A DNA stretch of 64,000 bases from Salipiger mangrovisoli (lineage in GTDB: Bacteria > Pseudomonadota > Alphaproteobacteria > Rhodobacterales > Rhodobacteraceae), in the NCBI RefSeq assembly GCF_015223355.1, contig NZ_JADFFK010000019.1:62001-126000 (forward strand). The letters are read 5' to 3'. The notes below the pieces were generated by a model. It did no database searches, was not told the origin of the DNA, and saw nothing but the letters and a program-made list of their open reading frames with translations. Each line of letters starts with the position of its first letter. Within the stretch, counting starts at the first letter, position 1. The position numbers and the translations under genes were made by a program. This document shows positions 29,060 to 37,127 of the stretch, piece after piece.

Positions 29060-29806
29060 ATGCTGAACGAAAAAAGCCTCTCGGTGTCACCGGACTGCAG
29101 CGAATGTCCGATTCGCCACCGAGCGGTCTGTGCCCGCTGCGAGACGGATGAACTGGAGCGGCTCGAAGAGATCAAGTATTACCGCAAGTTCGAGGCCGGG
29201 CAGACGGTGATCTGGTCCGGCGACCGGATGGAGTTTGTCGGCTCGGTGGTCTCCGGCATCGCCACCTTGACGCAGACCATGGAAGACGGGCGCACACAGA
29301 TGGTCGGCCTTCTGCTGCCGTCGGATTTCGTCGGCCGTCCGGGCCGCTCCAGCGCGGCCTACGACGTGGTCGCGACCACCGATCTGGTGATGTGCTGCTT
29401 CCGCAAGGCCCCGTTCGAAGAGATGATGTTGCGCACTCCGCATATTGCGCAGCGGCTGCTGGAGATGACGCTCGATGAGCTCGACGCGGCACGTGAATGG
29501 ATGCTGGTGCTTGGACGCAAGACCGCGCGCGAGAAGATCGCCTCGCTCCTGTCGATCATCGCCCGCCGCGATGCCTCGATCAACCAGCGCGATGTCGAGG
29601 ACCGGCTCACCTTCGATCTGCCGCTGACGCGCGAGGCGATGGCCGACTACCTCGGACTGACGCTCGAGACGGTCAGCCGCCAGGTTTCGGCGCTGCGCAA
29701 GGACGGGGTGATCGAGCTCGAGGGCAAGCGCCACGTCACCATTCCGGACATCGGCCGCCTGCTCGAAGAGGCCGGGGATGACGCGGACGGCGGGGTCTTC
29801 GCCTGA
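29060..29806 (+). CDS. fnrL: Crp/Fnr oxygen-responsive regulator FnrL
   Basis: This 248-aa regulator has the FNR iron-sulfur ligands: Cys13, Cys16, Cys24 and Cys27 in the N-terminus and a CC pair at 112-113. E. coli FNR uses three N-terminal cysteines plus one central one, so one extra is present at each site. A cNMP-type beta-roll follows, then a C-terminal helix-turn-helix with YLGLTLETVSRQVSAL, carrying the E-T-V-S-R contact residues for TTGAT half-sites. It should sense oxygen in the cytoplasm and control hemN and the cco genes nearby. The ribosome site is weak. Confidence 0.95.
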   Translation: MLNEKSLSVSPDCSECPIRHRAVCARCETDELERLEEIKYYRKFEAGQTVIWSGDRMEFVGSVVSGIATLTQTMEDGRTQMVGLLLPSDFVGRPGRSSAAYDVVATTDLVMCCFRKAPFEEMMLRTPHIAQRLLEMTLDELDAAREWMLVLGRKTAREKIASLLSIIARRDASINQRDVEDRLTFDLPLTREAMADYLGLTLETVSRQVSALRKDGVIELEGKRHVTIPDIGRLLEEAGDDADGGVFA

Positions 29807-29822
29807 CCGCCCGCGCCATGGG

Positions 29823-30173
29823 TCAGGCCTCGAAGATCGGCTCGAAACTGCCGTAGATCATCCGCTTGCCGTCGAATGGCATATCCATCATCTCCTTCCA
29901 GCGCGCATCGGTCTCGAAGGAGGCACCGCAGCGATCGGCACTCTCCTTGTCGGGCCAGATCATCCAACTGAACACCACCGCTTCGCCCTGCTCGCGCTTC
30001 ACTGCCAGCGGGAATGAGGTCAGCTTGCCCTCGGGAACCTCGGCCTCCCAGCATTCGTGCATCGACACTGCACCGTATTCCTTGAACAACTCCCAGGACT
30101 TACGGGCAGACTCGAGGTAGGCTGCCTTGTTTTCCTGCGGCACTGGCGTCAGAAATCCCCAAACATACGTCAT
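29823..30173 (-). CDS. DUF1428 family protein
   Basis: This 116-aa protein matches the DUF1428 (YbaA-like) family of small alpha/beta dimeric ferredoxin-like fold proteins: start MTYVWGFLTPVPQENKAAYL, central CWEAEVPEGKLTSFP and late MPFDGKRMIYGSFEPI. Function is unknown. AGGGAGA precedes the ATG at 30173. It is divergent from a MarR-family gene with a perfect palindrome between them, which suggests control by that regulator. It is convergent with fnrL, with 16 bp between the stops. Confidence 0.88.
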   Translation of the reverse strand: MTYVWGFLTPVPQENKAAYLESARKSWELFKEYGAVSMHECWEAEVPEGKLTSFPLAVKREQGEAVVFSWMIWPDKESADRCGASFETDARWKEMMDMPFDGKRMIYGSFEPIFEA

Positions 30174-30218
30174 AAGACATCTCCCTGTTGCTCTTCCCGA
30201 GCATAGGCGCATAATTAA

Positions 30219-30230
30219 GTTGATATCAAC
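30219..30230. promoter_or_regulatory. Perfect palindrome, probable MarR operator
   Basis: GTTGATATCAAC is a 12-bp perfect palindrome, 14 bp before the MarR-type gene and 45 bp before the divergent DUF1428 gene. MarR proteins commonly bind such AT-centred palindromes. It also resembles an FNR site but lacks the four-base spacer. Confidence 0.65.
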
Positions 30231-30244
30231 ATGAATGACTCCGC

Positions 30245-30703
30245 ATGACCGAGACGACGACCCCCACCCTGCCCTACACCACGACGATTGAAGTCCGCGA
30301 CCGCTGCCTTTGCTTTCGCGCGCAGCGCGCAGCGCGGGCGCTCGGGCGGCGCTTTGATCTTGCGCTGAAGCCGGTCGGGCTGACCAACGGGCAGTTCTCG
30401 ATCCTGATGTCGCTGAACCGACCGGAGCCGCCGCGCATCTCCGATCTTGCGCCCTTTCTGGCCATGGACCGCACCACGCTGACCGCAGCGCTGAAGGTGC
30501 TGGAACGGCGCGGCCTGATCGAGACCGCGCCCGACGAGGACGACAGGCGCGGCAAGCGGCTGCGGCTGGCTGCGCGCGGACACGCGGTGCTGCAGGACGC
30601 GATGCCGATCTGGCGGCGCGAACACGACGCGGTGGATGCGGCGCTCGGCGAGATGGATCTAGCGCAGCTCAAGGCGGCGCTGATGAGGCTGGGCGAGCTC
30701 TGA
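30245..30703 (+). CDS. MarR family transcriptional regulator
   Basis: This 152-aa protein has the winged-helix MarR fold. The recognition region ISDLAPFLAMDRTTLTAALKVLERRGLI spans about residues 65-95 and the wing DEDDRRGKRLRLAARG follows. Two cysteines in RDRCLCFRAQRA near the N-terminus could sense oxidants, as in some family members. It is expected to repress itself and the divergent DUF1428 gene. Ligand unknown. Confidence 0.9.
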   Translation: MTETTTPTLPYTTTIEVRDRCLCFRAQRAARALGRRFDLALKPVGLTNGQFSILMSLNRPEPPRISDLAPFLAMDRTTLTAALKVLERRGLIETAPDEDDRRGKRLRLAARGHAVLQDAMPIWRREHDAVDAALGEMDLAQLKAALMRLGEL

Positions 30704-30724
30704 ACACTCGCCCCGCCGCTGCGG

Positions 30725-31039
30725 TCAGAGTTCCCTCAGGTAGGCCCAGGACACGTAGCCCTTCGTCTCGGGTGCCCGTTCCAGGGCGGCCTCGCACCAG
30801 CGGGTGCCGCCGGTCTGGGTACAGTCGTAGACCCGCAGGACGGTGCCGTTCGGCAAGCCGACGATCACGTCAAAGCCGGTGCCCGGCCCGCCCCGCAGCT
30901 TGAGCATGTCGCCTTCGTCAACGCCATGAACCTCGTAGCGTCCTCCCCAGCCGCCATTGCTGCCACATCCGGCCAGTGCTGCCGCAAGGGCAAGCGCTGC
31001 CGCGCCTCTGGTCATTGCGGTCCCGATCGCTGCGCGCAT
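30725..31039 (-). CDS. SH3-domain lipoprotein
   Basis: This 104-aa protein has a lipoprotein signal peptide with lipobox LAGC (Cys near residue 25) and a bacterial SH3 domain with LKLRGGPGTGFDVIVGLPNGTVLRV and a closing GYVSWAYLREL. Such domains bind cell-wall peptides. AGGAGA lies before the ATG at 31039; a second in-frame ATG eight codons later is an alternative start. Convergent with the MarR gene. Confidence 0.85.
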   Translation of the reverse strand: MRAAIGTAMTRGAAALALAAALAGCGSNGGWGGRYEVHGVDEGDMLKLRGGPGTGFDVIVGLPNGTVLRVYDCTQTGGTRWCEAALERAPETKGYVSWAYLREL

Positions 31040-31201
31040 GGGTGTCTCCTGCTCATTCTTTATGCCTCGTCCGACTATGTAACGCCCCCGGCGCGCGAAA
31101 GGAACGGCTGGATGGCAGAACAAGGGCGGGCCCGCAGGCCCGCCCCCGGACGGCTGACGCCGCCTTTCCGGTTTCTTGGCAGAAGCCCCTTCTCCCAGGC
31201 T

Positions 31202-32041
31202 TCAATGCGCGAGGAAAACCGGCACCTCAGCCAATTCCAGCATGTTGCGCGTGGCCCCGCCAAGGATCGCCTCGCGGAAGCGGGAATGGCCATAAGCACC
31301 CATCACGATCATGTCGGCGTTCACGTCGGTCACATGGCGGTTCAGGATGTCCGAGATCCGCGGCATGGTCTTGGTCAGCACGTCGATCTCGGCGCTTACC
31401 CCGTGGCGCGACAGGTATTGCGACAGCATGCCACCGGGATCCGAGCGGTTCGGCCCATGTTGCGGCGGGTCGATGACCACCACGTGCACCGCGTCCGCCT
31501 CCTTGAGGATCGGCATGGCGGCGCGCACCGAGCGCAGCGCCTCGGCGCTCTCGTTCCAGGCCAGCACCACGCGCTTGGGCTTGGTGGAGGGGTCGGAGGC
31601 ACGCGGCACCACCAGCACCGGGGCCTGGCCTTCGAAGAGCGCCCCCTCGACCACCGGCTCGAGCTCGACGCCGCGGTCGGGGCCATAGGGCTTGGGCAGC
31701 ACCACCATGTCGGCGAAGCGTGCGCGCCCTGCCACGTGGCGGCCGATGTCCGCGAGTTGCGCCACGCCCTCTTCGACCGCCCAACGCACGTCGCTGCGGG
31801 CGAGCCGAGCCTTGGCCGCGGCAACCAGCGCGCTGGCATCCTTGGAGGCACGGTCAAGCGTTTCCTGGAGGATGATCGCATCCGCCCCGGCATAGTAATA
31901 ACCGGTCTGCGTGCGATCGACGCCGAAGCCCAGCACGTCGAGATGGGCATCCCAGCAAGCTGCGACGCCCGCTGCGTGATCAATGGTGGAATCGAGGAAG
32001 GCCTCGTCTGTCACAACCGTAAGTATTGATTTGTAGCCCAT
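31202..32041 (-). CDS. Universal stress protein, two UspA domains
   Basis: This 279-aa protein has two UspA domains in tandem. The second has the ATP-binding signature GAYGHSRFREAILGGAT; the first has the weaker end VVEGALFEGQAPVLVVP. GGAG precedes the ATG at 32041; an in-frame ATG four codons earlier lacks a site. It diverges from ccoN, and the FNR box at 32141 lies 100 bp upstream, so low-oxygen control is possible. Usp proteins near fnr and cco genes are common in this bacterial group. Confidence 0.9.
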   Translation of the reverse strand: MGYKSILTVVTDEAFLDSTIDHAAGVAACWDAHLDVLGFGVDRTQTGYYYAGADAIILQETLDRASKDASALVAAAKARLARSDVRWAVEEGVAQLADIGRHVAGRARFADMVVLPKPYGPDRGVELEPVVEGALFEGQAPVLVVPRASDPSTKPKRVVLAWNESAEALRSVRAAMPILKEADAVHVVVIDPPQHGPNRSDPGGMLSQYLSRHGVSAEIDVLTKTMPRISDILNRHVTDVNADMIVMGAYGHSRFREAILGGATRNMLELAEVPVFLAH

Positions 32042-32140
32042 AGCAATCTCCATGGTATTGTCCGGGGGCCGGATACCGGCACTCTATGCCCGAAGGGCAA
32101 CCCTTAGAATGACTTAACGCAAGACTTCGAAGTCAAAGCC

Positions 32141-32154
32141 TTGATTCAGATCAA
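32141..32154. promoter_or_regulatory. Perfect FNR box upstream of ccoNOQP
   Basis: TTGATTCAGATCAA matches TTGAT-N4-ATCAA exactly. It lies 90 bp before ccoN and 99 bp before the divergent universal stress gene. FnrL from 29 kb is the likely regulator. Confidence 0.9.
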
Positions 32155-32244
32155 GGTTGGCCGGGGGCATTCACTTCACAACCCCGTCAGTCAGAACCGC
32201 TCGCGCGGCCAACGAATCGTGCGAGTCAGACGAAGGGACGAACG

Positions 32245-33858
32245 ATGCTGAATTATATCAAGCTCATCGTGCTCGGGGGTGTCGCGCTCTTTGCGCTGAT
32301 CGCCGCCAACTATGCACGAGACGTGGCTTACATGGTCAACGCGCTGACCATTTTCCTCATCGCGGCGGGTCTGTTCCTCTGGACCCTCCGCAACACCGAC
32401 GAGCCCGTGCCCGCCAGGGTGCGCGAACTGAGCTACATGGATGATGTAGTGCGCGCCGGTGTCATTGCAACCGCCTTCTGGGGCGTCGTGGGCTTCGCGG
32501 TGGGCGTGTTCATCGCCACCCAGCTCGCCTTTCCGGCACTCAACTTCGAGTGGGCGCAGGGCTTTGCCAACTTCGGCCGACTGCGGCCACTGCACACCTC
32601 GGCGGTGATCTTCGCCTTTGGCGGCAACGCGCTGATCTGCACATCGTTCTACGTCGTCCAGCGGACCTCGGCGACCCGGCTCTGGGGCGGCAACCTCGCC
32701 TGGTGGGTGTTCTGGGGCTATCAGCTGTTCATCGTTCTGGCCGCGACCGGCTACCTGCTGGGAGCCACCCAGTCCAAGGAATACGCCGAGCCCGAATGGT
32801 ACGTCGACTGGCTGCTGACCGTCGTCTGGGTCGCCTACCTGCTGGTCTTCGTCGGCACGATCATCAAGCGCAAGGAGCCGCACATCTACGTGGCGAATTG
32901 GTTCTACCTGAGCTTCATCATCACCGTCGCCATGCTGCACATCTTCAACAACCTCTCGATCCCCGTGTCGATCTGGGGCTCGAAGTCGGTGCAGGTCTTC
33001 TCGGGCGTGCAGGACGCGATGACGCAATGGTGGTACGGCCACAACGCCGTGGGCTTCTTCCTGACAGCCGGCTTCCTGGGGATGATGTATTACTTCGTGC
33101 CCAAGCAGGCCGAGCGCCCGGTGTTCTCCTACAAGCTGTCGATCGTGCACTTCTGGGCGCTGATCTTCCTCTACATCTGGGCCGGTCCGCACCACCTGCA
33201 TTACACCGCCCTGCCCGACTGGGCCTCGACCCTCGGCATGGTGTTCTCGATCATCCTGTGGATGCCCAGCTGGGGCGGCATGATCAACGGCCTGATGACG
33301 CTCTCGGGCGCCTGGGACAAGCTGCGCACCGACCCCATCATGCGGATGCTGGTGATCTCGATCGGCTTCTACGGCATGTCGACCTTCGAAGGGCCGATGA
33401 TGTCGATCCGCGCGGTCAACTCGCTGTCGCATTACACCGACTGGACCATCGGCCACGTGCATTCCGGCGCTTTGGGCTGGAACGGCATGATCACCTTCGG
33501 CGCGCTCTACTTCCTGACACCGAAACTGTGGAACCGTGAGCGTCTCTACAGCCTCAGCCTCGTCAGCTGGCACTTCTGGCTCGCCACCATCGGCATCGTG
33601 CTCTACGCCGCCTCGATGTGGGTCACGGGGATCATGGAAGGCCTGATGTGGCGCGAGGTGGATGCCAACGGCTTCCTCGTCAACAGCTTCGCCGACACCG
33701 TCTCTGCCAAGTTCCCGATGTATGTGGTGCGTGCCCTCGGAGGCCTGCTCTACATCTCCGGTGCGATTATCATGTGCTACAACCTGTGGATGACCGTGAA
33801 ACGGGCTCCGGCTGTCGAAGCCGGGACCGCCACGGCGCATGCCACTCCGGCCGAATAA
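32245..33858 (+). CDS. ccoN: Cytochrome cbb3 oxidase subunit I
   Basis: This 537-aa catalytic subunit carries about twelve membrane segments. Haem and CuB histidines appear in [41 protein letters not shown] and [18 protein letters not shown]. It reduces oxygen to water at the inner membrane with high oxygen affinity. AAGGGA precedes the ATG. It is first in ccoNOQP, 12 bp before ccoO. The FNR box upstream points to induction under low oxygen. Confidence 0.98.
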   Translation: MLNYIKLIVLGGVALFALIAANYARDVAYMVNALTIFLIAAGLFLWTLRNTDEPVPARVRELSYMDDVVRAGVIATAFWGVVGFAVGVFIATQLAFPALNFEWAQGFANFGRLRPLHTSAVIFAFGGNALICTSFYVVQRTSATRLWGGNLAWWVFWGYQLFIVLAATGYLLGATQSKEYAEPEWYVDWLLTVVWVAYLLVFVGTIIKRKEPHIYVANWFYLSFIITVAMLHIFNNLSIPVSIWGSKSVQVFSGVQDAMTQWWYGHNAVGFFLTAGFLGMMYYFVPKQAERPVFSYKLSIVHFWALIFLYIWAGPHHLHYTALPDWASTLGMVFSIILWMPSWGGMINGLMTLSGAWDKLRTDPIMRMLVISIGFYGMSTFEGPMMSIRAVNSLSHYTDWTIGHVHSGALGWNGMITFGALYFLTPKLWNRERLYSLSLVSWHFWLATIGIVLYAASMWVTGIMEGLMWREVDANGFLVNSFADTVSAKFPMYVVRALGGLLYISGAIIMCYNLWMTVKRAPAVEAGTATAHATPAE

Positions 33859-33870
33859 GGAGGGCCGAAG

Positions 33871-34599
33871 ATGAGCATTCTCGACAAACACGGGATCCTT
33901 GAGAAGAACGTCACGCTGTTGGCCCTCTTTGCCTTCCTGGTGGTGACCATCGGCGGGCTGGTGCAGATCGTGCCGCTCTTCTACCTCGAGAACACCATCG
34001 AGGACGTGGAGGGCATGCGCCCCTACACTCCGCTGGAACTGGCCGGGCGCGATATCTACATCCGCGAGGGCTGCTACGTCTGCCACAGCCAGATGATCCG
34101 CCCGATGCGCGACGAGGTGGAACGCTACGGCCACTACAGCCTCGCGGCGGAATCGCAATACGACCACCCGTTCCAGTGGGGCTCGAAGCGGACGGGGCCC
34201 GACCTCGCCCGCGTCGGCGGCCGCTACTCGGATGAGTGGCACGTCGATCACCTGACCGACCCGCAGTCGGTGGTGCCTGAATCGGTGATGCCGAAATACG
34301 GGTTCCTCTCGGCCAAGCTGATCGACGGCGAGCACATGGAAGACCTGCTGGCGACCCATCGGATGGTCGGCGTGCCCTACAGCGACGAAATGGTCGAGAA
34401 TGCCTCGGCCGACTTCCGGGTGCAGGCGAACCCCGATGCCGATTACGACGGCCTGCTTGAGCGCTACGGCGAGAAGGTCAGCGTGCGCAACTTCGACGGC
34501 GAGCCGGGCATCTCGGAAATGGATGCGCTGGTGGCCTATCTGCAGATGCTCGGAACGCTGGTCGATTTCTCGACCTTCACGCCCGACGCAAGCCGCTGA
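33871..34599 (+). CDS. ccoO: Cytochrome cbb3 oxidase subunit II
   Basis: This 242-aa monohaem cytochrome c subunit is anchored by one N-terminal segment (about residues 12-35). The haem motif CYVCH is in [15 protein letters not shown]. It moves electrons from CcoP to the binuclear centre. GGAGG precedes the ATG at 33871. Length is standard. Confidence 0.98.
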   Translation: MSILDKHGILEKNVTLLALFAFLVVTIGGLVQIVPLFYLENTIEDVEGMRPYTPLELAGRDIYIREGCYVCHSQMIRPMRDEVERYGHYSLAAESQYDHPFQWGSKRTGPDLARVGGRYSDEWHVDHLTDPQSVVPESVMPKYGFLSAKLIDGEHMEDLLATHRMVGVPYSDEMVENASADFRVQANPDADYDGLLERYGEKVSVRNFDGEPGISEMDALVAYLQMLGTLVDFSTFTPDASR

Positions 34600-34611
34600 G
34601 GAGGGCAAGCG

Positions 34612-34809
34612 ATGGACACCTATTCCGCCCTGCGCCACTTCGCGGACAGCTGGGGCCTGCTGCTGATGTTCCTGTTCTTCGTGGGCATGGTCCTCTGGAT
34701 CTTCCGCCCCGGAGCCAAGCGCAGCCACGACGACGCCGCAAGCATTCCGCTCCGCAACGACACCGCCCCGGCCGCGCCCAGCGCGCCGGAAAAACCCGCC
34801 CAGAAGTGA
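34612..34809 (+). CDS. ccoQ: Cytochrome cbb3 oxidase subunit CcoQ
   Basis: This 65-aa single-span protein starts [17 protein letters not shown] and has one membrane helix (about 13-32), then the [13 protein letters not shown] motif shared by CcoQ proteins, then an Ala/Pro-rich tail. It stabilises the CcoNO core. GAGGAGGGC precedes it. Confidence 0.95.
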   Translation: MDTYSALRHFADSWGLLLMFLFFVGMVLWIFRPGAKRSHDDAASIPLRNDTAPAAPSAPEKPAQK

Positions 34810-34822
34810 GGAGGCGAGGATC

Positions 34823-35710
34823 ATGAGCGACAAGAAAGACACCAAGAGAGACGATCTCGACTACGAGACCACCGGCCATTCCTGGGACGGGATCGAGGAG
34901 TACAACAAGCCGCTGCCGCGCTGGTGGCTGATGGTCTTCTACGCCACCATCATCTGGGGCGTGGGCTATACCATCGCCTATCCCGCCTGGCCGGGCGTGC
35001 GCTCGGCCACCGCGGGCCTGCTCGGCTGGTCCACGCGCGGCGCCGTCGCCGAGGAAATCTCGGCGCAGGAAGCGAAGCTCGCCCCGATCAACGAGCAGCT
35101 CGCCTCGGTCGAACTGGCCTCGATCGCGGGCAACCCGGACCTCAACGGCTACGCGCAGAACGCCGGGGCCGCGGTCTTCCGCACCTGGTGCGCGCAGTGC
35201 CACGGCTCGGGCGCGGCGGGGGCCAAGGGCTATCCCAACCTGCTCGACGACGACTGGCTCTGGGGCGGCTCGATCGAGGACATCCACACCACGATCACCC
35301 ATGGCATCCGCAACGAGGATGATCCCGAGGCGCGGTTCTCGCAGATGCCCGCCTTCGGACGCGACGGGTTGCTCGAGCGGGGCCAGATCGACGCGGTGGC
35401 AAACTACGTGATGACGCTGTCGGGCGAAGAGCCCGACGATGCCGCGCTGGTCGCCGAGGGGGCCACGGTCTACGCCGACAACTGCGCCGCTTGCCATGCC
35501 GAGGACGGCACCGGCGACAGGATGCAGGGCGCGCCCAACCTGACCGACGCGATCTGGCTCTACGGCGGCGACTATCCGACGATCCGCGAGACCGTTTACA
35601 ACGCCCGCTTCGGCGTCATGCCGAACTGGAACGCCCGCCTGTCAGAGGCCGAGATTCGCGCCGTCGCGACCTATGTGCACGGGCTCGGCGGCGGCGAAGC
35701 CGCCGAGTAA
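34823..35710 (+). CDS. ccoP: Cytochrome cbb3 oxidase subunit III
   Basis: This 295-aa dihaem cytochrome c has an N-terminal cytoplasmic part, a membrane helix (about 34-55) and two haem domains with motifs CAQCH and CAACH. The opening [21 protein letters not shown] is typical of CcoP. It takes electrons from soluble or anchored cytochrome c such as CycM. It ends the operon; the hairpin at 35725 follows. Confidence 0.98.
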   Translation: MSDKKDTKRDDLDYETTGHSWDGIEEYNKPLPRWWLMVFYATIIWGVGYTIAYPAWPGVRSATAGLLGWSTRGAVAEEISAQEAKLAPINEQLASVELASIAGNPDLNGYAQNAGAAVFRTWCAQCHGSGAAGAKGYPNLLDDDWLWGGSIEDIHTTITHGIRNEDDPEARFSQMPAFGRDGLLERGQIDAVANYVMTLSGEEPDDAALVAEGATVYADNCAACHAEDGTGDRMQGAPNLTDAIWLYGGDYPTIRETVYNARFGVMPNWNARLSEAEIRAVATYVHGLGGGEAAE

Positions 35711-35724
35711 GACACACCAAGATA

Positions 35725-35748
35725 CCACCGGGCCCAAGGGTCCGGTGG
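35725..35748. terminator. Hairpin after ccoP
   Basis: CCACCGGGCCC pairs with GGGTCCGGTGG (one G-T pair) across AA. It lies 14 bp past the ccoP stop. There is no T-run, so termination may be weak. Confidence 0.5.
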
Positions 35749-36120
35749 CCAGACGCCGGTGCCCCCCTTCTGTTCGCGCGTTTCCAGGGGTGCCGGCGTT
35801 CCTTTTCGAGGGCTCGGAAAGCAGACGTTTCACGTCTCTCACCCCCGACAATGCGCCTCCGCCGCATTTCTGCCCTTGGCACGCGCCCGGAATCCGTTGA
35901 TCATCGAGACAATTCCCCGGCGACCTCTGTCGCTTGCCCGTGGCGCCATTTGCGCACCGGGGCATGTGGTGTGTGTTGCGTTAGCAGAGTCAGAACTCAT
36001 GGGTTCAGGCTCCGTCCGGGTCGCAGTCATGAAAGTTTTTGCATATATTCCAAGCACTTTTGACCTCCAGAAGATTTCGTTTCGCCCTACCAGTATTGAT
36101 CCAAGGGTACATTCCAGCCA

Positions 36121-36138
36121 GTCAGGAAGAATTCTGAC
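36121..36138. promoter_or_regulatory. Inverted repeat upstream of the LysR gene
   Basis: GTCAGGAAGAATTCTGAC is an 18-bp inverted repeat with one mismatched pair, 20 bp before the ATG of the LysR gene. It could be its autoregulatory site. Confidence 0.35.
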
Positions 36139-36158
36139 ATGTAAGATTGATTGACATA

Positions 36159-37037
36159 ATGAATTGGACCTCTCTCCCCCCTCTCCCTGCACTCAGGGCT
36201 TTTGCCGCCTACGCCGAGACAGGCTCGGTGCAACGGGCAGGTGCTGCCCTCAATGTCAGCCACGCAGCGATCAGCCAGCAGATTCGAAATCTTGAATCTC
36301 ACATCGGGATCAGCCTGCTCGACCGCTCGCGGCGATCGATGGCGCTGACCGAAGAAGGCGCGCGGCTGGCGCAGGCCCTTGCCGAAGGCTTCGGGCGCAT
36401 CGCACAGGAGCTCGAAGCGCTGACCGGTGCGGAAGCCGAGCGGCCGCTGACGATTACCACCACGCCGAGCTTCGCCGCTTCCTGGCTGATGCCGCGCCTT
36501 GCCCGCTTCCGCGAGGCGCACCCGGAGATCAGCCTGATGATCGACCCCTCGGCCCGTCTCGCGCCGCTGGAACCCGGCGGCGTCGACGTGGCGCTGCGCT
36601 TCGGCTCGGGGCGCTGGCCGGGGCTCGAGGCAGAGCTTCTGGTGGAATCGCCCATCGCTTTGGTCGGCTCGCCACGGCTGGTGGGTGACCGCGACTTCAG
36701 GGAACCCGCAGACCTGCGCGAATTCCATTGGTTGCAGGAACTCGGCACCAACGAGGCCACGGAGTGGTTCGCGCAATTCGGCATCGACCACGACGCGCGG
36801 CAGGGCGTCAGCTCGCTGCCCGGCAACCTGATGCTCGAGGCAGCGCGGCAGGGCCATGGCATCGCGATCACCGCCCGCGTCTTCGCCGATGACGACATCG
36901 CCGCCGGCCGCCTGCGACTCCTGTTCGAAGACAACCGCCAAAAGGGGTACTATCTGGTCACCCGCCCCGGCGTCATGCGGGCCCCGCTCCGGCTGTTCAC
37001 CACCTGGCTGCGACGAGAGGCCGCAAAAGCTAAGTGA
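36159..37037 (+). CDS. LysR family regulator, GcvA-like
   Basis: This 292-aa regulator starts MNWTSLPPLPALRAFAAYAE; the helix-turn-helix covers about residues 8-65 (VQRAGAALNVSHAAISQQIRNLE). The C-terminal half is a LysR effector domain of the GcvA type (PLTITTTPSFAASWLMPRL). No Shine-Dalgarno sequence is seen before the ATG at 36159; an in-frame TTG four codons earlier is not better. It is inserted between ccoNOQP and ccoGHIS on the same strand. Targets and ligand are unknown. Confidence 0.9.
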   Translation: MNWTSLPPLPALRAFAAYAETGSVQRAGAALNVSHAAISQQIRNLESHIGISLLDRSRRSMALTEEGARLAQALAEGFGRIAQELEALTGAEAERPLTITTTPSFAASWLMPRLARFREAHPEISLMIDPSARLAPLEPGGVDVALRFGSGRWPGLEAELLVESPIALVGSPRLVGDRDFREPADLREFHWLQELGTNEATEWFAQFGIDHDARQGVSSLPGNLMLEAARQGHGIAITARVFADDDIAAGRLRLLFEDNRQKGYYLVTRPGVMRAPLRLFTTWLRREAAKAK

Positions 37038-37049
37038 AAGATGTGCTTA

Positions 37050-37063
37050 TTGATGCATGTCAA
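37050..37063 (+). promoter_or_regulatory. Near-consensus FNR box upstream of ccoGHIS
   Basis: TTGATGCATGTCAA matches TTGAT-N4-ATCAA with one mismatch. It lies 13 bp after the LysR gene and 65 bp before the GTG chosen for ccoG, a normal distance for an FNR-activated promoter. Confidence 0.75.
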
Positions 37064-37127
37064 TGTTCGCGCGGCGGCGCGACGTCAGAACGGGCGGCAC
37101 AGGCAGATTCGAACCGGAGTACGTGCG

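Larger units (their letters stand above)
35711..36158. other. Long non-coding region between ccoP and the LysR gene
   Basis: No convincing gene is seen in these 448 bp. A hairpin follows ccoP (35725-35748). The last 130 bp are clearly AT-richer than the surroundings and contain an inverted repeat (36121-36138), as expected for a promoter of the LysR gene. The GC drop could mark acquired DNA. Confidence 0.5.

Noticed and set aside
32191-34845. An 884-residue open frame on the minus strand
   Set aside because: Antisense shadow of ccoNOQ, full of His, Glu and Gln typical of reversed membrane-protein codons.
35839-36192. A 117-residue open frame on the minus strand in the ccoP-LysR gap
   Set aside because: No ribosome site, no family resemblance, and it overlaps the start and promoter of the LysR gene.
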